This document shows positions 1 to 9,049 of a stretch of DNA of 64,000 nt, piece by piece. A model generated the notes under the pieces. It ran no database searches and was not told where the DNA came from. It was given only the letters and a program-made list of their open reading frames with translations. Source of the stretch: Ferirhizobium litorale (lineage in GTDB: Bacteria > Pseudomonadota > Alphaproteobacteria > Rhizobiales > Rhizobiaceae); NCBI GenBank assembly GCA_030028905.1, contig JALDYZ010000015.1, forward strand, positions 50,861-114,860. The letters run 5' to 3'. Both the position numbers and the translations under genes were made by a program. The number at the start of each line of letters is the position of its first letter. Position 1 is the first letter of the stretch.

Positions 1-108
1 CCGCGTCAGCTCGGTTATAGTGTAGTACTTATTCACGCCGCTATCCCATAAATTGCAGGGGCGGATTATCTCTAACTTTGACGTAAAAGTCAAATAATGC
101 CAGCGCCG

Positions 109-1527
109 CTACGTGATGTGGAACCACCACGTGGCAATTCCGAGAAACGTGAAAAAGCCGGTAATATCCGTCACTGCAGTGACGAACACCGCCGACGAGA
201 CAGCGGGATCGGCCCCGAAACGATCGAGCAGCAGCGGAATGAGGATGCCCGCCAGCGCTGCCGCCATCATGTTGATCAGCATGGCGGTGGCAAGGATGCC
301 GCCGAGATGCGCATCCTGGAACCACAGCGCCGCGATCGTTCCGATCAGTAATCCGAAGAACACCCCGTTAAGGAGCCCGACCCCGGCCTCACGGCGGATG
401 ATGCGCGGCGAGTTGTGAATGTCGAGGCTGCGCGTGGCAAGCGCCCGCACCGTCACCGTCATCGTCTGCGAGCCTGCATTGCCCCCCATCCCCGCAACGA
501 TCGGCATGAGCACCGCGAGCGCGACGATCTGCTGGATCGTCGCATCGAAGAGCCCGATCACCGATGCCGAAATGCACGCCGTCATGGAGTTGATCAGCAG
601 CCACGGCACGCGGGAGCGCGACGCCTCCGCTACCGAGTCGGAGAGTTCTTCGTCGCCAACACCGCCAAGGCGCATCAGGTCTTCCTCGGCCTCTTCCTGG
701 ATGACGTCGACCACATCGTCAATCGTCAGCACCCCGACGAGCCGGCCATTCTCGTCGACGACGGCTGCGGACAACAGGTCGTATTGCTCGAACAGTTGCG
801 CCGCTTCTTCCTGGTCCATCTCGGCCGGGATCGGATGGTTCGTATCGCGCATGATCGCATCGATCTTGGTCGAGCGCTTCGTGCGCAGGATGCGATCGAG
901 ATCGACCGTGCCGAGAAGCCGGAAGGTCGGATCGATGACGAAGATCTGGGTGAAGCTCTCGGGAAGATCCTCGTCCTCGCGCATGTAGTCGATCGTCTGC
1001 CCGACCGTCCAGAACGGCGGCACTGCGACGAACTCAGTCTGCATGCGGCGGCCGGCCGTGCTTTCGGGATAGTCCAGCGAGCGACGCAGGCGTACCCGTT
1101 CGGTGAACGGCAGCTTGGCGAGGATCTCCTCCTGGTCTTGCTGGTCGAGATCCTCGAGGATGTAGACGGCGTCGTCGGAGTCCATCTCGCCGATGGCGGC
1201 GGCAATCTGCTCGTTCGGCAGGTGCTCTACGATGTCGAGACGGATCGCCTCGTCAACTTCCGTTAGAGCGGAAAGGTCAAAATCGCTGCCGAGAAGGGAC
1301 ACCAGCGCCAGACGCTGGTCCGGCTGGATCGCCTCGAGCACATCGGCCAGTTCGGACGGGTGGAGACGCGCGACATGCTGGCGCAGGTAGATAATGTCCC
1401 GGTCGGCAATAGCCGCGCCAACCATGGCGAGAAAATCGGAACGCACCGAGTCGTCCTCGGCATAGATGTCCTCGGAGAATTCCGGTCGGACAATGCGATC
1501 GCGGCCCTCTTCACCGATATTCGTCAT
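109..1527 (-). CDS. mgtE: Magnesium transporter MgtE
   Basis: Inner-membrane Mg2+ channel of the MgtE family, 472 aa, about the usual length. The order is typical: an N-terminal MgtE_N helical domain (about residues 55-150), two CBS domains (about 155-285; one contains 'GVLTIDDVVDVIQEEA') that act as the cytosolic Mg2+ sensor, then five hydrophobic helices. The pore helix segment 'AGMGGNAGSQ' (around residue 350) is the family hallmark. It ends close to the window edge and has no co-directional neighbour here, so it appears monocistronic. I see no Mg2+ riboswitch in the 400 bases upstream. Identification is secure; ion preference is taken from the family. Confidence 0.95.
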   Translation of the reverse strand: MTNIGEEGRDRIVRPEFSEDIYAEDDSVRSDFLAMVGAAIADRDIIYLRQHVARLHPSELADVLEAIQPDQRLALVSLLGSDFDLSALTEVDEAIRLDIVEHLPNEQIAAAIGEMDSDDAVYILEDLDQQDQEEILAKLPFTERVRLRRSLDYPESTAGRRMQTEFVAVPPFWTVGQTIDYMREDEDLPESFTQIFVIDPTFRLLGTVDLDRILRTKRSTKIDAIMRDTNHPIPAEMDQEEAAQLFEQYDLLSAAVVDENGRLVGVLTIDDVVDVIQEEAEEDLMRLGGVGDEELSDSVAEASRSRVPWLLINSMTACISASVIGLFDATIQQIVALAVLMPIVAGMGGNAGSQTMTVTVRALATRSLDIHNSPRIIRREAGVGLLNGVFFGLLIGTIAALWFQDAHLGGILATAMLINMMAAALAGILIPLLLDRFGADPAVSSAVFVTAVTDITGFFTFLGIATWWFHIT

Positions 1528-1925
1528 GTGCCGCCCTCGCCGCCATTGTGCATAAGCTCTCCAGCCGCCAACGAGAATGGCGACCGAAACCGTAATGTCA
1601 ACAAGCGCATAGCCGATTCAGTCTGATCGCCGCATCCCGAACCAATCCATCTGTGACCTCTGCATCCCGGTAAGGCTAGACGCGTCAGCCGCCCTTGGTT
1701 TTCAGCTTGCCCCTGATTTTCAGCTTGTATGCCGCCCGCTTGATTCCGACGCGACACATGCCAGCGCTAAACCAATATCAATACAAGGTCCACCCACCTT
1801 TCGCGGCGCGACCGACATAATGTGTGTGCGAGGACGTGCCGCTTTCAACAATCCCCTTGTCTCACTCCTCTCCAGCGGCAACAACTCCTTCGGAGTAAGC
1901 CAGCCCCTCTAAAGGAGCCGCACCC
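1528..1925. other. Intergenic region, no gene supported
   Basis: These 398 bases separate the divergent mgtE and deformylase-like genes and should hold both promoters. A minus-strand frame at 1524-1757 contains a short internal duplication and resembles no family, so it is not called. A good ribosome-binding site (AAAGGAG, about 1911-1917) lies just before the plus-strand gene. Confidence 0.6.
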
Positions 1926-2420
1926 TTGGCCATCCGTACCATTCTTCGCTATCCCGATCCGGGCCTGAAAGTGAAATGCGAGCCCGTGACCGCTTTCGAC
2001 GGTCGGCTGCGAACACTCGCAGCCGACCTGCTCGAGACCATGCGGGCTGCACCCGGTGTCGGCATCACCGCGGCTCATATCGGGGTTTTCGAACGTGTGG
2101 TCGTCATCGAGATGGACGCGGCGCGTGGCGTGCTTGTCTACGTCAATCCGGAGATCGTCTGGATGTCTGAGGAAACGATGTCTCATACCGAGGGCAGCGT
2201 ATCCATGCCGGGTGCTACAGAATCAGTCACGCGGCCGAAATCCATACGCTTTCGCTATCAGGATCTCGACGGCACGCGCAAAGAGGCTACGGCCGAAGAC
2301 TTTCTCGCCATCTGCATCCAGCATGAGATCGACCAGTTGGACGGCGTGTTCTGGCTGATGCGCCTTTCGAGGCTGAAGCGCGATCGGCTGGTTCGAAAGT
2401 GGGAAAAGGCGACACACTAG
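1926..2420 (+). CDS. Peptide deformylase-like protein with degenerate metal site
   Basis: 164-aa protein of the polypeptide deformylase fold, which normally removes N-formyl groups from nascent proteins using Fe2+ or Zn2+ held by one Cys and two His. All three signature motifs are recognisable but altered. Motif 1 is GVGITAAHIG (44-53), with His51 where the family has Gln. Motif 2 is EGSVS (89-93), with Ser91 in place of the Cys ligand. Motif 3 is QHEIDQL (132-138), with Gln137 in place of the second His ligand. Only His133 and the catalytic Glu134 remain, so deformylase activity is unlikely. The start is TTG, chosen because AAAGGAG lies about 9 nt upstream. The frame is intact, so this looks like a kept paralogue and not a pseudogene. 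A true def gene is expected elsewhere. Confidence 0.85.
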   Translation: MAIRTILRYPDPGLKVKCEPVTAFDGRLRTLAADLLETMRAAPGVGITAAHIGVFERVVVIEMDAARGVLVYVNPEIVWMSEETMSHTEGSVSMPGATESVTRPKSIRFRYQDLDGTRKEATAEDFLAICIQHEIDQLDGVFWLMRLSRLKRDRLVRKWEKATH

Positions 2421-2502
2421 AGGCGGTGTCTCGACCTCTCGCTCGCCACATGACGTGACGCGATACGATTAACTTTCACACCCAAGTAATTGTCTAAAAA
2501 GC

Positions 2503-2525
2503 AAAAAACCCGCCTAAGCGGGTTT
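2503..2525 (-). terminator. Rho-independent terminator of tRNA-Leu
   Basis: An inverted repeat AAACCCGC-CTAA-GCGGGTTT is followed, on the minus strand, by a T run (the A run at 2503-2508). It lies just past the 3' end of the minus-strand tRNA-Leu. Confidence 0.8.
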
Positions 2526-2531
2526 CTTGTT

Positions 2532-2616
2532 TGGTGCGGTCGAGAAGACTCGAACTTCCACGGGTTGCCCCACAGCGACCTCAACGCTGCGCGTCTACCA
2601 ATTCCGCCACGACCGC
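2532..2616 (-). tRNA. tRNA-Leu (anticodon GAG)
   Basis: On the minus strand the 85-nt sequence begins GCGGTCGTGGCGGAATTGG, has anticodon stem CAGCG/CGCTG around loop TTGAGGT (anticodon GAG, decoding CUC/CUU), a class II variable arm, the T-loop sequence GTTCGAGTC and an encoded CCA end. The acceptor stem GCGGTCG/CGACCGC pairs fully. Confidence 0.95.
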
Positions 2617-2807
2617 ATCGTGGTAGCGCCGAATTGCTCCGGCGGGGCTGCATGTAGCAAAAGGCCCCCTGGGGTGCAATAGCCCGCAACGAAAATATTG
2701 AAGATAAAAAAGGACTGCTGAATCCGGCCGTTATGGAACTGCCAGAAAACCCTTGCCTTGCCGTGGTTTCGCTTTTTTGCGAGAAGGAACGCAAAGGAAA
2801 AATAATC

Positions 2808-3524
2808 ATGCAGCGTACCGAAATCGAAACCCGGATGTTTCCTACAGAAGGCGCGCCCGCCGTGCGCTGGCGAATCTCCGATCGCCTCATCCCCTATGAA
2901 GAGGCCGTCGCCACGATGGAGGCGGAAGTTGCGGCGATTGCCGATGGTCGTGCCGACGAACTCGTGTGGCTGCTGGAGCACCCGCCGCTCTATACGGCAG
3001 GCACCAGCGCCGATGCCGCCGACCTGATCGACCCCGACCGGTTTCCGGTATTTTCCACCGGCCGTGGCGGGGAATACACCTATCACGGGCCGGGCCAGCG
3101 CGTCGTCTATGTCATGCTCGACCTGAAACGGCGCCGGCAGGATGTACGCGCCTATGTGGCTGCGCTCGAGGAAGTCATCATACGCACTCTCGAATCGATG
3201 AACGTCCGCGGCGAGCGCCGCGAGGACCGCGTCGGCGTCTGGGTCAGGCGCCCCGAAAAGCCGCGGCTGGCGGACGGCACCATGGCGGAAGACAAGATCG
3301 CCGCCCTCGGCATCCGTCTGCGGCGCTGGGTCAGCTTCCACGGACTTTCGCTGAACGTCGACCCGGACCTTTCCCATTTCGGCGGCATCGTCCCCTGCGG
3401 TATCAGCGCCTATGGCGTCACGAGCCTCGTCGATCTCGGCCTCCCCGTCATGATGGCCGACGTCGACATTCGCTTCCGCGATGCCTTCGAGGACGTGTTC
3501 GGGCCAACCGCCAACGATCGCTGA
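2808..3524 (+). CDS. lipB: Octanoyl-[ACP]:protein N-octanoyltransferase LipB
   Basis: Cytosolic enzyme that moves octanoyl groups from acyl carrier protein to the lipoyl domains of 2-oxoacid dehydrogenases and the glycine cleavage H protein, the first step of lipoate synthesis. 238 aa, normal length. It has the [12 protein letters not shown] substrate-loop motif (86-97), the catalytic Lys163 in '[11 protein letters not shown]' and the catalytic Cys197 in '[12 protein letters not shown]'. The frame is open further upstream, but the ATG at 2808 follows an A/G-rich ribosome site (AAAGGAAA) and fits family length. lipA is not in the window. Confidence 0.96.
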   Translation: MQRTEIETRMFPTEGAPAVRWRISDRLIPYEEAVATMEAEVAAIADGRADELVWLLEHPPLYTAGTSADAADLIDPDRFPVFSTGRGGEYTYHGPGQRVVYVMLDLKRRRQDVRAYVAALEEVIIRTLESMNVRGERREDRVGVWVRRPEKPRLADGTMAEDKIAALGIRLRRWVSFHGLSLNVDPDLSHFGGIVPCGISAYGVTSLVDLGLPVMMADVDIRFRDAFEDVFGPTANDR

Positions 3525-3638
3525 CCCTGTGGATCGTGCAAGGGGACGAATCCCGGGATTTCGGCAGCGCGCCATTGCCGACGGGCGCTCGCTCGTGCTT
3601 GATGCGCCGTCTTCTCCCGTTCCAGCGACACATCCCTC

Positions 3639-4556
3639 ATGAAACAAGTGCAGAACCCGATACAAGGCATGGCGATCATGGCGGGCGCCATGCTGGTGCT
3701 GCCGGTGATGGATGCCATCGCCAAGTACATGGCGACATACGAAGGAATGTCACCCGGGCAGGTGACGTTCTACCGCTTCTTCATCCAGCTCGTCTGCACT
3801 CTGCCGCTTCTCTTCATCGGCGGCGGCCTTGCGGCGTTCCGGGTGAACCGTCCGTGGATGAACCTGCTGAGGGGAGCCCTGCATGCGGCAGCCAGCCTGC
3901 TGTTTTTCGTGGCGGTGAAGTACATGCCGCTCGCCGATGTCTTCGCGATCTATTTCGTCGAACCCTTCATGCTGACTGCCATGTCGGCACTGTTCCTGGG
4001 CGACAAGGTTGGCTGGCGGCGCTGGACCGCCATAGCCATCGGCTTCATAGGTGCGATGATCGTCATCCAGCCGAGCTTTGCGATTTTCGGGTGGACCGCG
4101 CTGCTTCCGGTCGCCTGTGCCTTCCTCTTCACCCTCTATCTGTTCATGAACCGGGCCATTGGCGACACCGACACGCCGCTCGCCATGCAGACCATGTCCG
4201 GCATTGGCGGCACGCTTTTCTGCGCCGCCGCCATCGCCTTCGGATACGGCGCCCTCGGCGAGCCGGATTTTGCCCCGTCGCTCCCGCAATCCGACCTCGC
4301 AATCCTCCTCCTGCTGATTCTCGGCTCGATATCCGGATATGCTCATCTGATGGTCGTGCGGGCCTTCCGGCTCGCGCCGCTGTCACTGCTTGCGCCGTTT
4401 CAGTACTTCGAGATCATCTCCGCGACGATTCTCGGCTATACTCTCTTCGGAGATTTTCCCACGCTCTTGAAATGGCTTGGCATCGCCATCATCGTCGGCT
4501 CCGGGCTGTTTATCATCTGGCGCGAAAGGAAGGCGGGCGAGACCGGTGCGAGATGA
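3639..4556 (+). CDS. EamA/DMT-family transporter
   Basis: 305-aa integral membrane protein with ten predicted hydrophobic helices arranged as two EamA repeats, the drug/metabolite transporter pattern (RhaT/RarD superfamily). Members export metabolites or amino acids, or take up solutes by proton or substrate exchange; the substrate cannot be read from sequence. The second repeat has the usual 'PFQYFEIISATILGY' segment late in the protein. It stands alone between lipB and the formaldehyde genes, with a 114-bp gap upstream. The ribosome site before the ATG is weak, so the exact start is less certain than the family. Confidence 0.88.
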   Translation: MKQVQNPIQGMAIMAGAMLVLPVMDAIAKYMATYEGMSPGQVTFYRFFIQLVCTLPLLFIGGGLAAFRVNRPWMNLLRGALHAAASLLFFVAVKYMPLADVFAIYFVEPFMLTAMSALFLGDKVGWRRWTAIAIGFIGAMIVIQPSFAIFGWTALLPVACAFLFTLYLFMNRAIGDTDTPLAMQTMSGIGGTLFCAAAIAFGYGALGEPDFAPSLPQSDLAILLLLILGSISGYAHLMVVRAFRLAPLSLLAPFQYFEIISATILGYTLFGDFPTLLKWLGIAIIVGSGLFIIWRERKAGETGAR

Positions 4557-4738
4557 ACTGCGGGCGCGGCCAATAGCCGCCGGAACTTAATGCTACATTT
4601 TGAAATCTGATAGCGACGACAAAGGCTTGCCAATAGAAGTTCAGAAGAAACTGTCGGTGATTCCGGCGCTTTTCGCTTGAGCCGCGGGTGTTGCCCATGG
4701 CAATGTCGCCGCCAACATTGGAAAGAGGAGACACCCCC

Positions 4739-5866
<1,128 letters not shown>

Positions 5867-5936
5867 GAAAGTCGCTCCGACTGGAGATGCGCCGGATGCA
5901 TGTCATTCCGGCGCGTCGCATTTGTGGAGGTTGCGC

Positions 5937-6404
5937 ATGATCTATGTCGATGCCGATGCCTGCCCGGTCAAAGCCGAGATCCTCAAGGTGGCCGAGCGAC
6001 ATGGCCTGCCGGTGACCTTCGTCGCCAATTCCGGCCTCCGACCGTCCCGCGACCCGATGATCCGCAATGTCATCGTCTCCGGCAGCTTCGATGCCGCCGA
6101 CGACTGGATCGTCGATCATGTGCAGGCCGCAGACATCGTGGTAACCGCGGACGTGCCGCTGGCAGGCCGTTGCGTGGCAAAGAATGCACTTGTCACCGGC
6201 CCCGGCGGCCGGATCTTCGACGACACCAATATCGGCATGGCGACTGCCATGCGCGATCTCGGAGCGCATCTGCGCGAGACCGGCGAAAGCAAGGGCTACA
6301 ACGCCGCTTTCTCGCCCCGCGATCGCTCGCGATTTCTGGAAGCGCTCGACCGGCTGTGCCGGCGCGCCCGCAGCCTTGCCGCATCGAATGGAGAACAACC
6401 GTGA
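5937..6404 (+). CDS. YaiI/YqxD (UPF0178) family protein
   Basis: 155-aa protein of the DUF188/UPF0178 family. The N-terminal 'IYVDADACPVK' and the 'GPGGRIFDDTNIG' motif are characteristic. These proteins have a PIN-like nuclease fold, but no reaction is established. The start ATG follows GTGGAGG. Its stop overlaps the GTG start of the next gene by three bases, so the two are probably translationally coupled. A link to formaldehyde metabolism rests on context only. Confidence 0.88.
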   Translation: MIYVDADACPVKAEILKVAERHGLPVTFVANSGLRPSRDPMIRNVIVSGSFDAADDWIVDHVQAADIVVTADVPLAGRCVAKNALVTGPGGRIFDDTNIGMATAMRDLGAHLRETGESKGYNAAFSPRDRSRFLEALDRLCRRARSLAASNGEQP

Positions 6405-7234
6405 AAATCATTTCCCAGAACACCGCGTTCGGCGGCATGCAGGGTGTCTACCAGCACGAATCGGAGGCCTGCAATTGCGACATGACCTTCGCGGTCTATG
6501 TGCCTCCGAAGGCGATCAAGGAGCCCTGCCCGGTCCTCTGGTATCTCTCTGGTCTGACCTGCACCCATGCCAACGTGATGGAGAAGGGCGAATATCGCCG
6601 CATGGCCTCCGAACTCGGCCTGATCATCGTCTGCCCGGATACCAGCCCGCGCGGCGACGACGTTGCCGACGAACTGACGAATTGGCAGATGGGCAAAGGC
6701 GCCGGTTTCTACCTTGATGCGACTGAAGAGCCCTGGTCCGAGCACTACAAGATGTACACCTACATCACCGAGGAACTGCCGGCGCTCGTCGGCCAGCATT
6801 TTCGTGTCGACATGGACCGTCAGGGCATTTTCGGCCATTCCATGGGCGGTCACGGGGCAATGACCATCGCCCTGAAAAATCCCGATCGCTTCCGCAGTTG
6901 CTCTGCATTTGCGCCGATCGTCGAACCGTCGACGGCGGACTGGTCGATGCCCGCCTTCGAAAAATATCTCGGCCAGGACCAGTCGAACTGGCGCCGGTAC
7001 GACGCCTGTGCGCTGGTGCAGGACGGCGCATATTTTCCGGAGTTCCTCATTGACCAGGGGCTGGCAGACAGCTTTCTCGAAAACGGCCTGAGGCCCTGGC
7101 TCTTCGAGGAAGCGATCAAAGGAACGGACATCCGCCTGAAGTTGCGCCTGCACGAGCGCTACGACCACTCCTACTACTTCATCTCCACTTTCATGGACGA
7201 TCACCTGAGGTGGCATGCCGAGCGTCTGGACTGA
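6401..7234 (+). CDS. S-formylglutathione hydrolase
   Basis: Serine hydrolase of the esterase D family that converts S-formylglutathione to formate and glutathione, completing glutathione-dependent formaldehyde detoxification. 277 aa, normal length. The nucleophile elbow is GHSMGGHGA (Ser147); '[12 protein letters not shown]' (48-59) is the conserved oxyanion and substrate region, and the late '[11 protein letters not shown]' carries the catalytic His. It starts with GTG at 6401, inside the tail of the YaiI-like gene. The pairing with the class III dehydrogenase upstream makes the assignment firm. Confidence 0.96.
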   Translation: MKIISQNTAFGGMQGVYQHESEACNCDMTFAVYVPPKAIKEPCPVLWYLSGLTCTHANVMEKGEYRRMASELGLIIVCPDTSPRGDDVADELTNWQMGKGAGFYLDATEEPWSEHYKMYTYITEELPALVGQHFRVDMDRQGIFGHSMGGHGAMTIALKNPDRFRSCSAFAPIVEPSTADWSMPAFEKYLGQDQSNWRRYDACALVQDGAYFPEFLIDQGLADSFLENGLRPWLFEEAIKGTDIRLKLRLHERYDHSYYFISTFMDDHLRWHAERLD

Positions 7235-7299
7235 GGCAGCTTGAGCAGTTGCCCACCCAGCCCTTGAAAATCCGGCAGGCAACAGGCATATCTGCTTTC

Positions 7300-7357
7300 G
7301 CAGACGGCTGCAGCGACCGCAATAGGCGGTCGCCACCAACCGCGGGGACGGCCTCGC
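7300..7357 (+). promoter_or_regulatory. Guanidine-II (mini-ykkC) riboswitch candidate
   Basis: Two short hairpins each close on an ACGG tetraloop, the ACGR signature of mini-ykkC. P1 is GCAG-ACGG-CTGC (7300-7311). P2 is GCGGGG-ACGG-CCTCGC (7342-7357), six pairs with one G-U. They lie 30 nt apart, just before the ribosome site (AAGGAG) of a Gdx-type SMR exporter, the classic target of this class. The linker holds its own perfect 8-bp hairpin (7313-7333). P1 is only 4 bp. Confidence 0.75.
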
Positions 7358-7377
7358 TCTTTCACAAGGAGAGTAGC

Positions 7378-7692
7378 ATGGCCTGGATCCTTCTCTTTCT
7401 CGCCGGTCTGCTGGAGATCGGCTGGGCGGTCGGCTTGAAATACACCGAGGGTTTCACCCGCCCCATTCCCACGATTCTGACGGCTGGCTCGATGGTCGCA
7501 AGTGTCGTCCTCCTAGGGCTCGCGGTTCGCACCCTTCCCCTCGGCACGGCCTACGCAGTCTGGACCGGCATCGGCACGGTCGGCACGGTCCTGCTCGGCA
7601 TCTGGCTGCTCGGCGAACCGGCGACTGCGGTGCGTCTCCTGTGCATCTCGCTGATCGTCGGCGGCATTGCCGGCCTGAAGCTCACCGCATAG
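7378..7692 (+). CDS. gdx: Guanidinium exporter (SugE/Gdx-type SMR protein)
   Basis: 104-aa small multidrug resistance family protein with four transmembrane helices. The essential membrane Glu is Glu13 in '[16 protein letters not shown]'; this version of the motif is the Gdx (formerly SugE) type that exchanges guanidinium for protons, unlike the EmrE type. The ATG at 7378 follows AAGGAGAG. The two ACGG hairpins upstream support a guanidine-responsive role independently of the protein. It acts as a dual-topology dimer in the inner membrane, by family knowledge. Confidence 0.92.
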   Translation: MAWILLFLAGLLEIGWAVGLKYTEGFTRPIPTILTAGSMVASVVLLGLAVRTLPLGTAYAVWTGIGTVGTVLLGIWLLGEPATAVRLLCISLIVGGIAGLKLTA

Positions 7693-7701
7693 CAGCTAGA
7701 T

Positions 7702-7726
7702 CCGATGCGAAAATGCTGCGCATCGG
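7702..7726. terminator. Hairpin between convergent gdx and DoxX genes
   Basis: A perfect 8-bp inverted repeat, CCGATGCG and CGCATCGG, lies in the 51-bp gap between two convergent genes. It has no clear T run on either side, so it may be a Rho-assisted or mRNA-end hairpin. Confidence 0.45.
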
Positions 7727-7743
7727 CTTGCGCAGCAGTCTAT

Positions 7744-8136
7744 CTATGACCTGCGGTTGTCGAGCGCGAAAGCGCCCGGGCCGGCAAAGAACAGGTACAT
7801 GAAGATGAAGCAGAACGAGATCGCCGCATCGCCGCGATTGTTGACCGGAAAGAAATCGACCGGAAAATGTGCCATGAAATAGGCCACCGCCATGAAACCG
7901 CACAGGATGAAGGCGGTCGGTCGCGTGAACAGGCCGATCAGCACGAGAAAGCCGCCGACGATTTCGAGGATGCCGGCGACACCGATCAGGTTCATGAGAT
8001 CGGTGAAGCGCTCGGTAGCCGGCGGAAAATTGAAGAACTTCTGTGTGCCGTGCTCGATGAACTGCAGCGCGGTCATCATACGCAATGCAGCCAGAGCATA
8101 GGGCTCGAAAGCCCGCAACTGCTCCCAATTCGCCAT
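7744..8136 (-). CDS. DoxX family membrane protein
   Basis: 130-aa protein with about four hydrophobic helices and the DoxX pattern (N-terminal 'HGTQKFF', central 'GGFLVLIGLFTRPTAF'). Members are small inner-membrane proteins, some linked to redox or thiosulfate metabolism; a specific role cannot be assigned here. The ATG at 8136 is chosen for the GGGAGAG ribosome site, although the frame stays open upstream. It is divergent from lexA, with 187 bp between the starts. Confidence 0.85.
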   Translation of the reverse strand: MANWEQLRAFEPYALAALRMMTALQFIEHGTQKFFNFPPATERFTDLMNLIGVAGILEIVGGFLVLIGLFTRPTAFILCGFMAVAYFMAHFPVDFFPVNNRGDAAISFCFIFMYLFFAGPGAFALDNRRS

Positions 8137-8260
8137 CGGTTCACTCTCCCGTGACTGCGGCCGCCAGAGTCGACGCCCTGCCCTTGGCCCATTAGACGTA
8201 AGAAATATTCCGAATATTGACCAAACCATCACCATTTTCACGAAATTTTAGGCTCTTGCA

Positions 8261-8275
8261 GAACACATATGGAAC
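8261..8275 (+). promoter_or_regulatory. LexA SOS box (GAAC-N7-GAAC)
   Basis: A perfect alphaproteobacterial SOS operator, GAAC-ACATATG-GAAC, lies 49 bp before the lexA start. It implies autoregulation. Confidence 0.9.
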
Positions 8276-8286
8276 AGATAGTGTCT

Positions 8287-8301
8287 GTTCTGGATTTGTT
8301 T
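8287..8301 (+). promoter_or_regulatory. Second, imperfect SOS-type half-site pair
   Basis: GTTC-TGGATTT-GTTT matches the reverse-strand-equivalent SOS pattern GTTC-N7-GTTC with one mismatch. It lies 12 bp after the perfect box and could be a weaker second LexA site. Confidence 0.5.
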
Positions 8302-8323
8302 CGCGACTCTGGGGGTAGCGGTT

Positions 8324-9049
8324 ATGCTGACACGCAAGCAACAGGAATTGCTCTTGTTCATCCACGAACGGATGAAGGAGTCAGGCGTTCCCCCGTCATT
8401 CGACGAAATGAAGGATGCGCTCGACCTGGCATCGAAATCCGGCATCCACCGGTTGATCACGGCGCTCGAGGAGCGCGGCTTCATCCGCCGCCTGCCGAAC
8501 AGGGCACGCGCACTCGAAGTCATCAAGCTGCCGGAAGCCTATTCCCCAAGCCTCCAACCGCGCCGCGGCTTCTCGCCCAGCGTTATCGAAGGCAGCCTCG
8601 GCAAGCCACAGCCGGCCCAGGTCACGCCCCCTCCCGCACGCCCGGTGCGATCCGAACCCTCCAGTGCGGTGCCGGTGCCGCTGATGGGTCGCATCGCTGC
8701 AGGCGTGCCCATTTCAGCCATCCAGAACAACACCCATGATGTGATCGTTCCGGCGGAAATGCTCGGATCGGGCGAACATTATGCGCTCGAGGTGAAGGGC
8801 GACTCGATGATAGATGCCGGCATTCTCGACGGCGACACGGTCATCATTCGCAATACAACCACGGCAAGCCCGGGCGAGATTGTCGTCGCGCTGGTGGACG
8901 ACGAGGAGGCAACCCTCAAGCGCTTCCGGCGCAAGGGCGCATCGATCGCGCTCGAGGCCGCCAATCCGGCCTACGAGACACGCATCTTTTCCGCCGACCG
9001 TGTAAAAGTGCAGGGCAAGCTCGTGGGCCTTATCCGCCGCTATCACTGA
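8324..9049 (+). CDS. lexA: LexA repressor
   Basis: SOS response repressor and RecA-stimulated autoprotease (S24), 241 aa, the alphaproteobacterial length. The N-terminal winged helix covers about 1-70 ('[17 protein letters not shown]'). A long Pro-rich linker (about 75-118) precedes the cleavage site Ala126-Gly127 in '[10 protein letters not shown]'. The catalytic dyad is Ser161 ([11 protein letters not shown]) and Lys199 (EEATLKRF). Its promoter carries a perfect SOS box. It ends inside the 3' end of comEC on the other strand (20-bp tail-to-tail overlap). Confidence 0.97.
   Translation: MLTRKQQELLLFIHERMKESGVPPSFDEMKDALDLASKSGIHRLITALEERGFIRRLPNRARALEVIKLPEAYSPSLQPRRGFSPSVIEGSLGKPQPAQVTPPPARPVRSEPSSAVPVPLMGRIAAGVPISAIQNNTHDVIVPAEMLGSGEHYALEVKGDSMIDAGILDGDTVIIRNTTTASPGEIVVALVDDEEATLKRFRRKGASIALEAANPAYETRIFSADRVKVQGKLVGLIRRYH

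Noticed and set aside
1524..1757. 77-aa minus-strand frame upstream of mgtE
   Set aside because: It contains a short internal duplication, overlaps the mgtE start and has neither a ribosome site nor family resemblance.
2966..4576. Long 536-codon plus-strand frame across lipB and the DMT gene
   Set aside because: It is an alternate frame of two well-supported genes; its His/Arg/Pro-rich composition is typical of GC-rich shadow frames.
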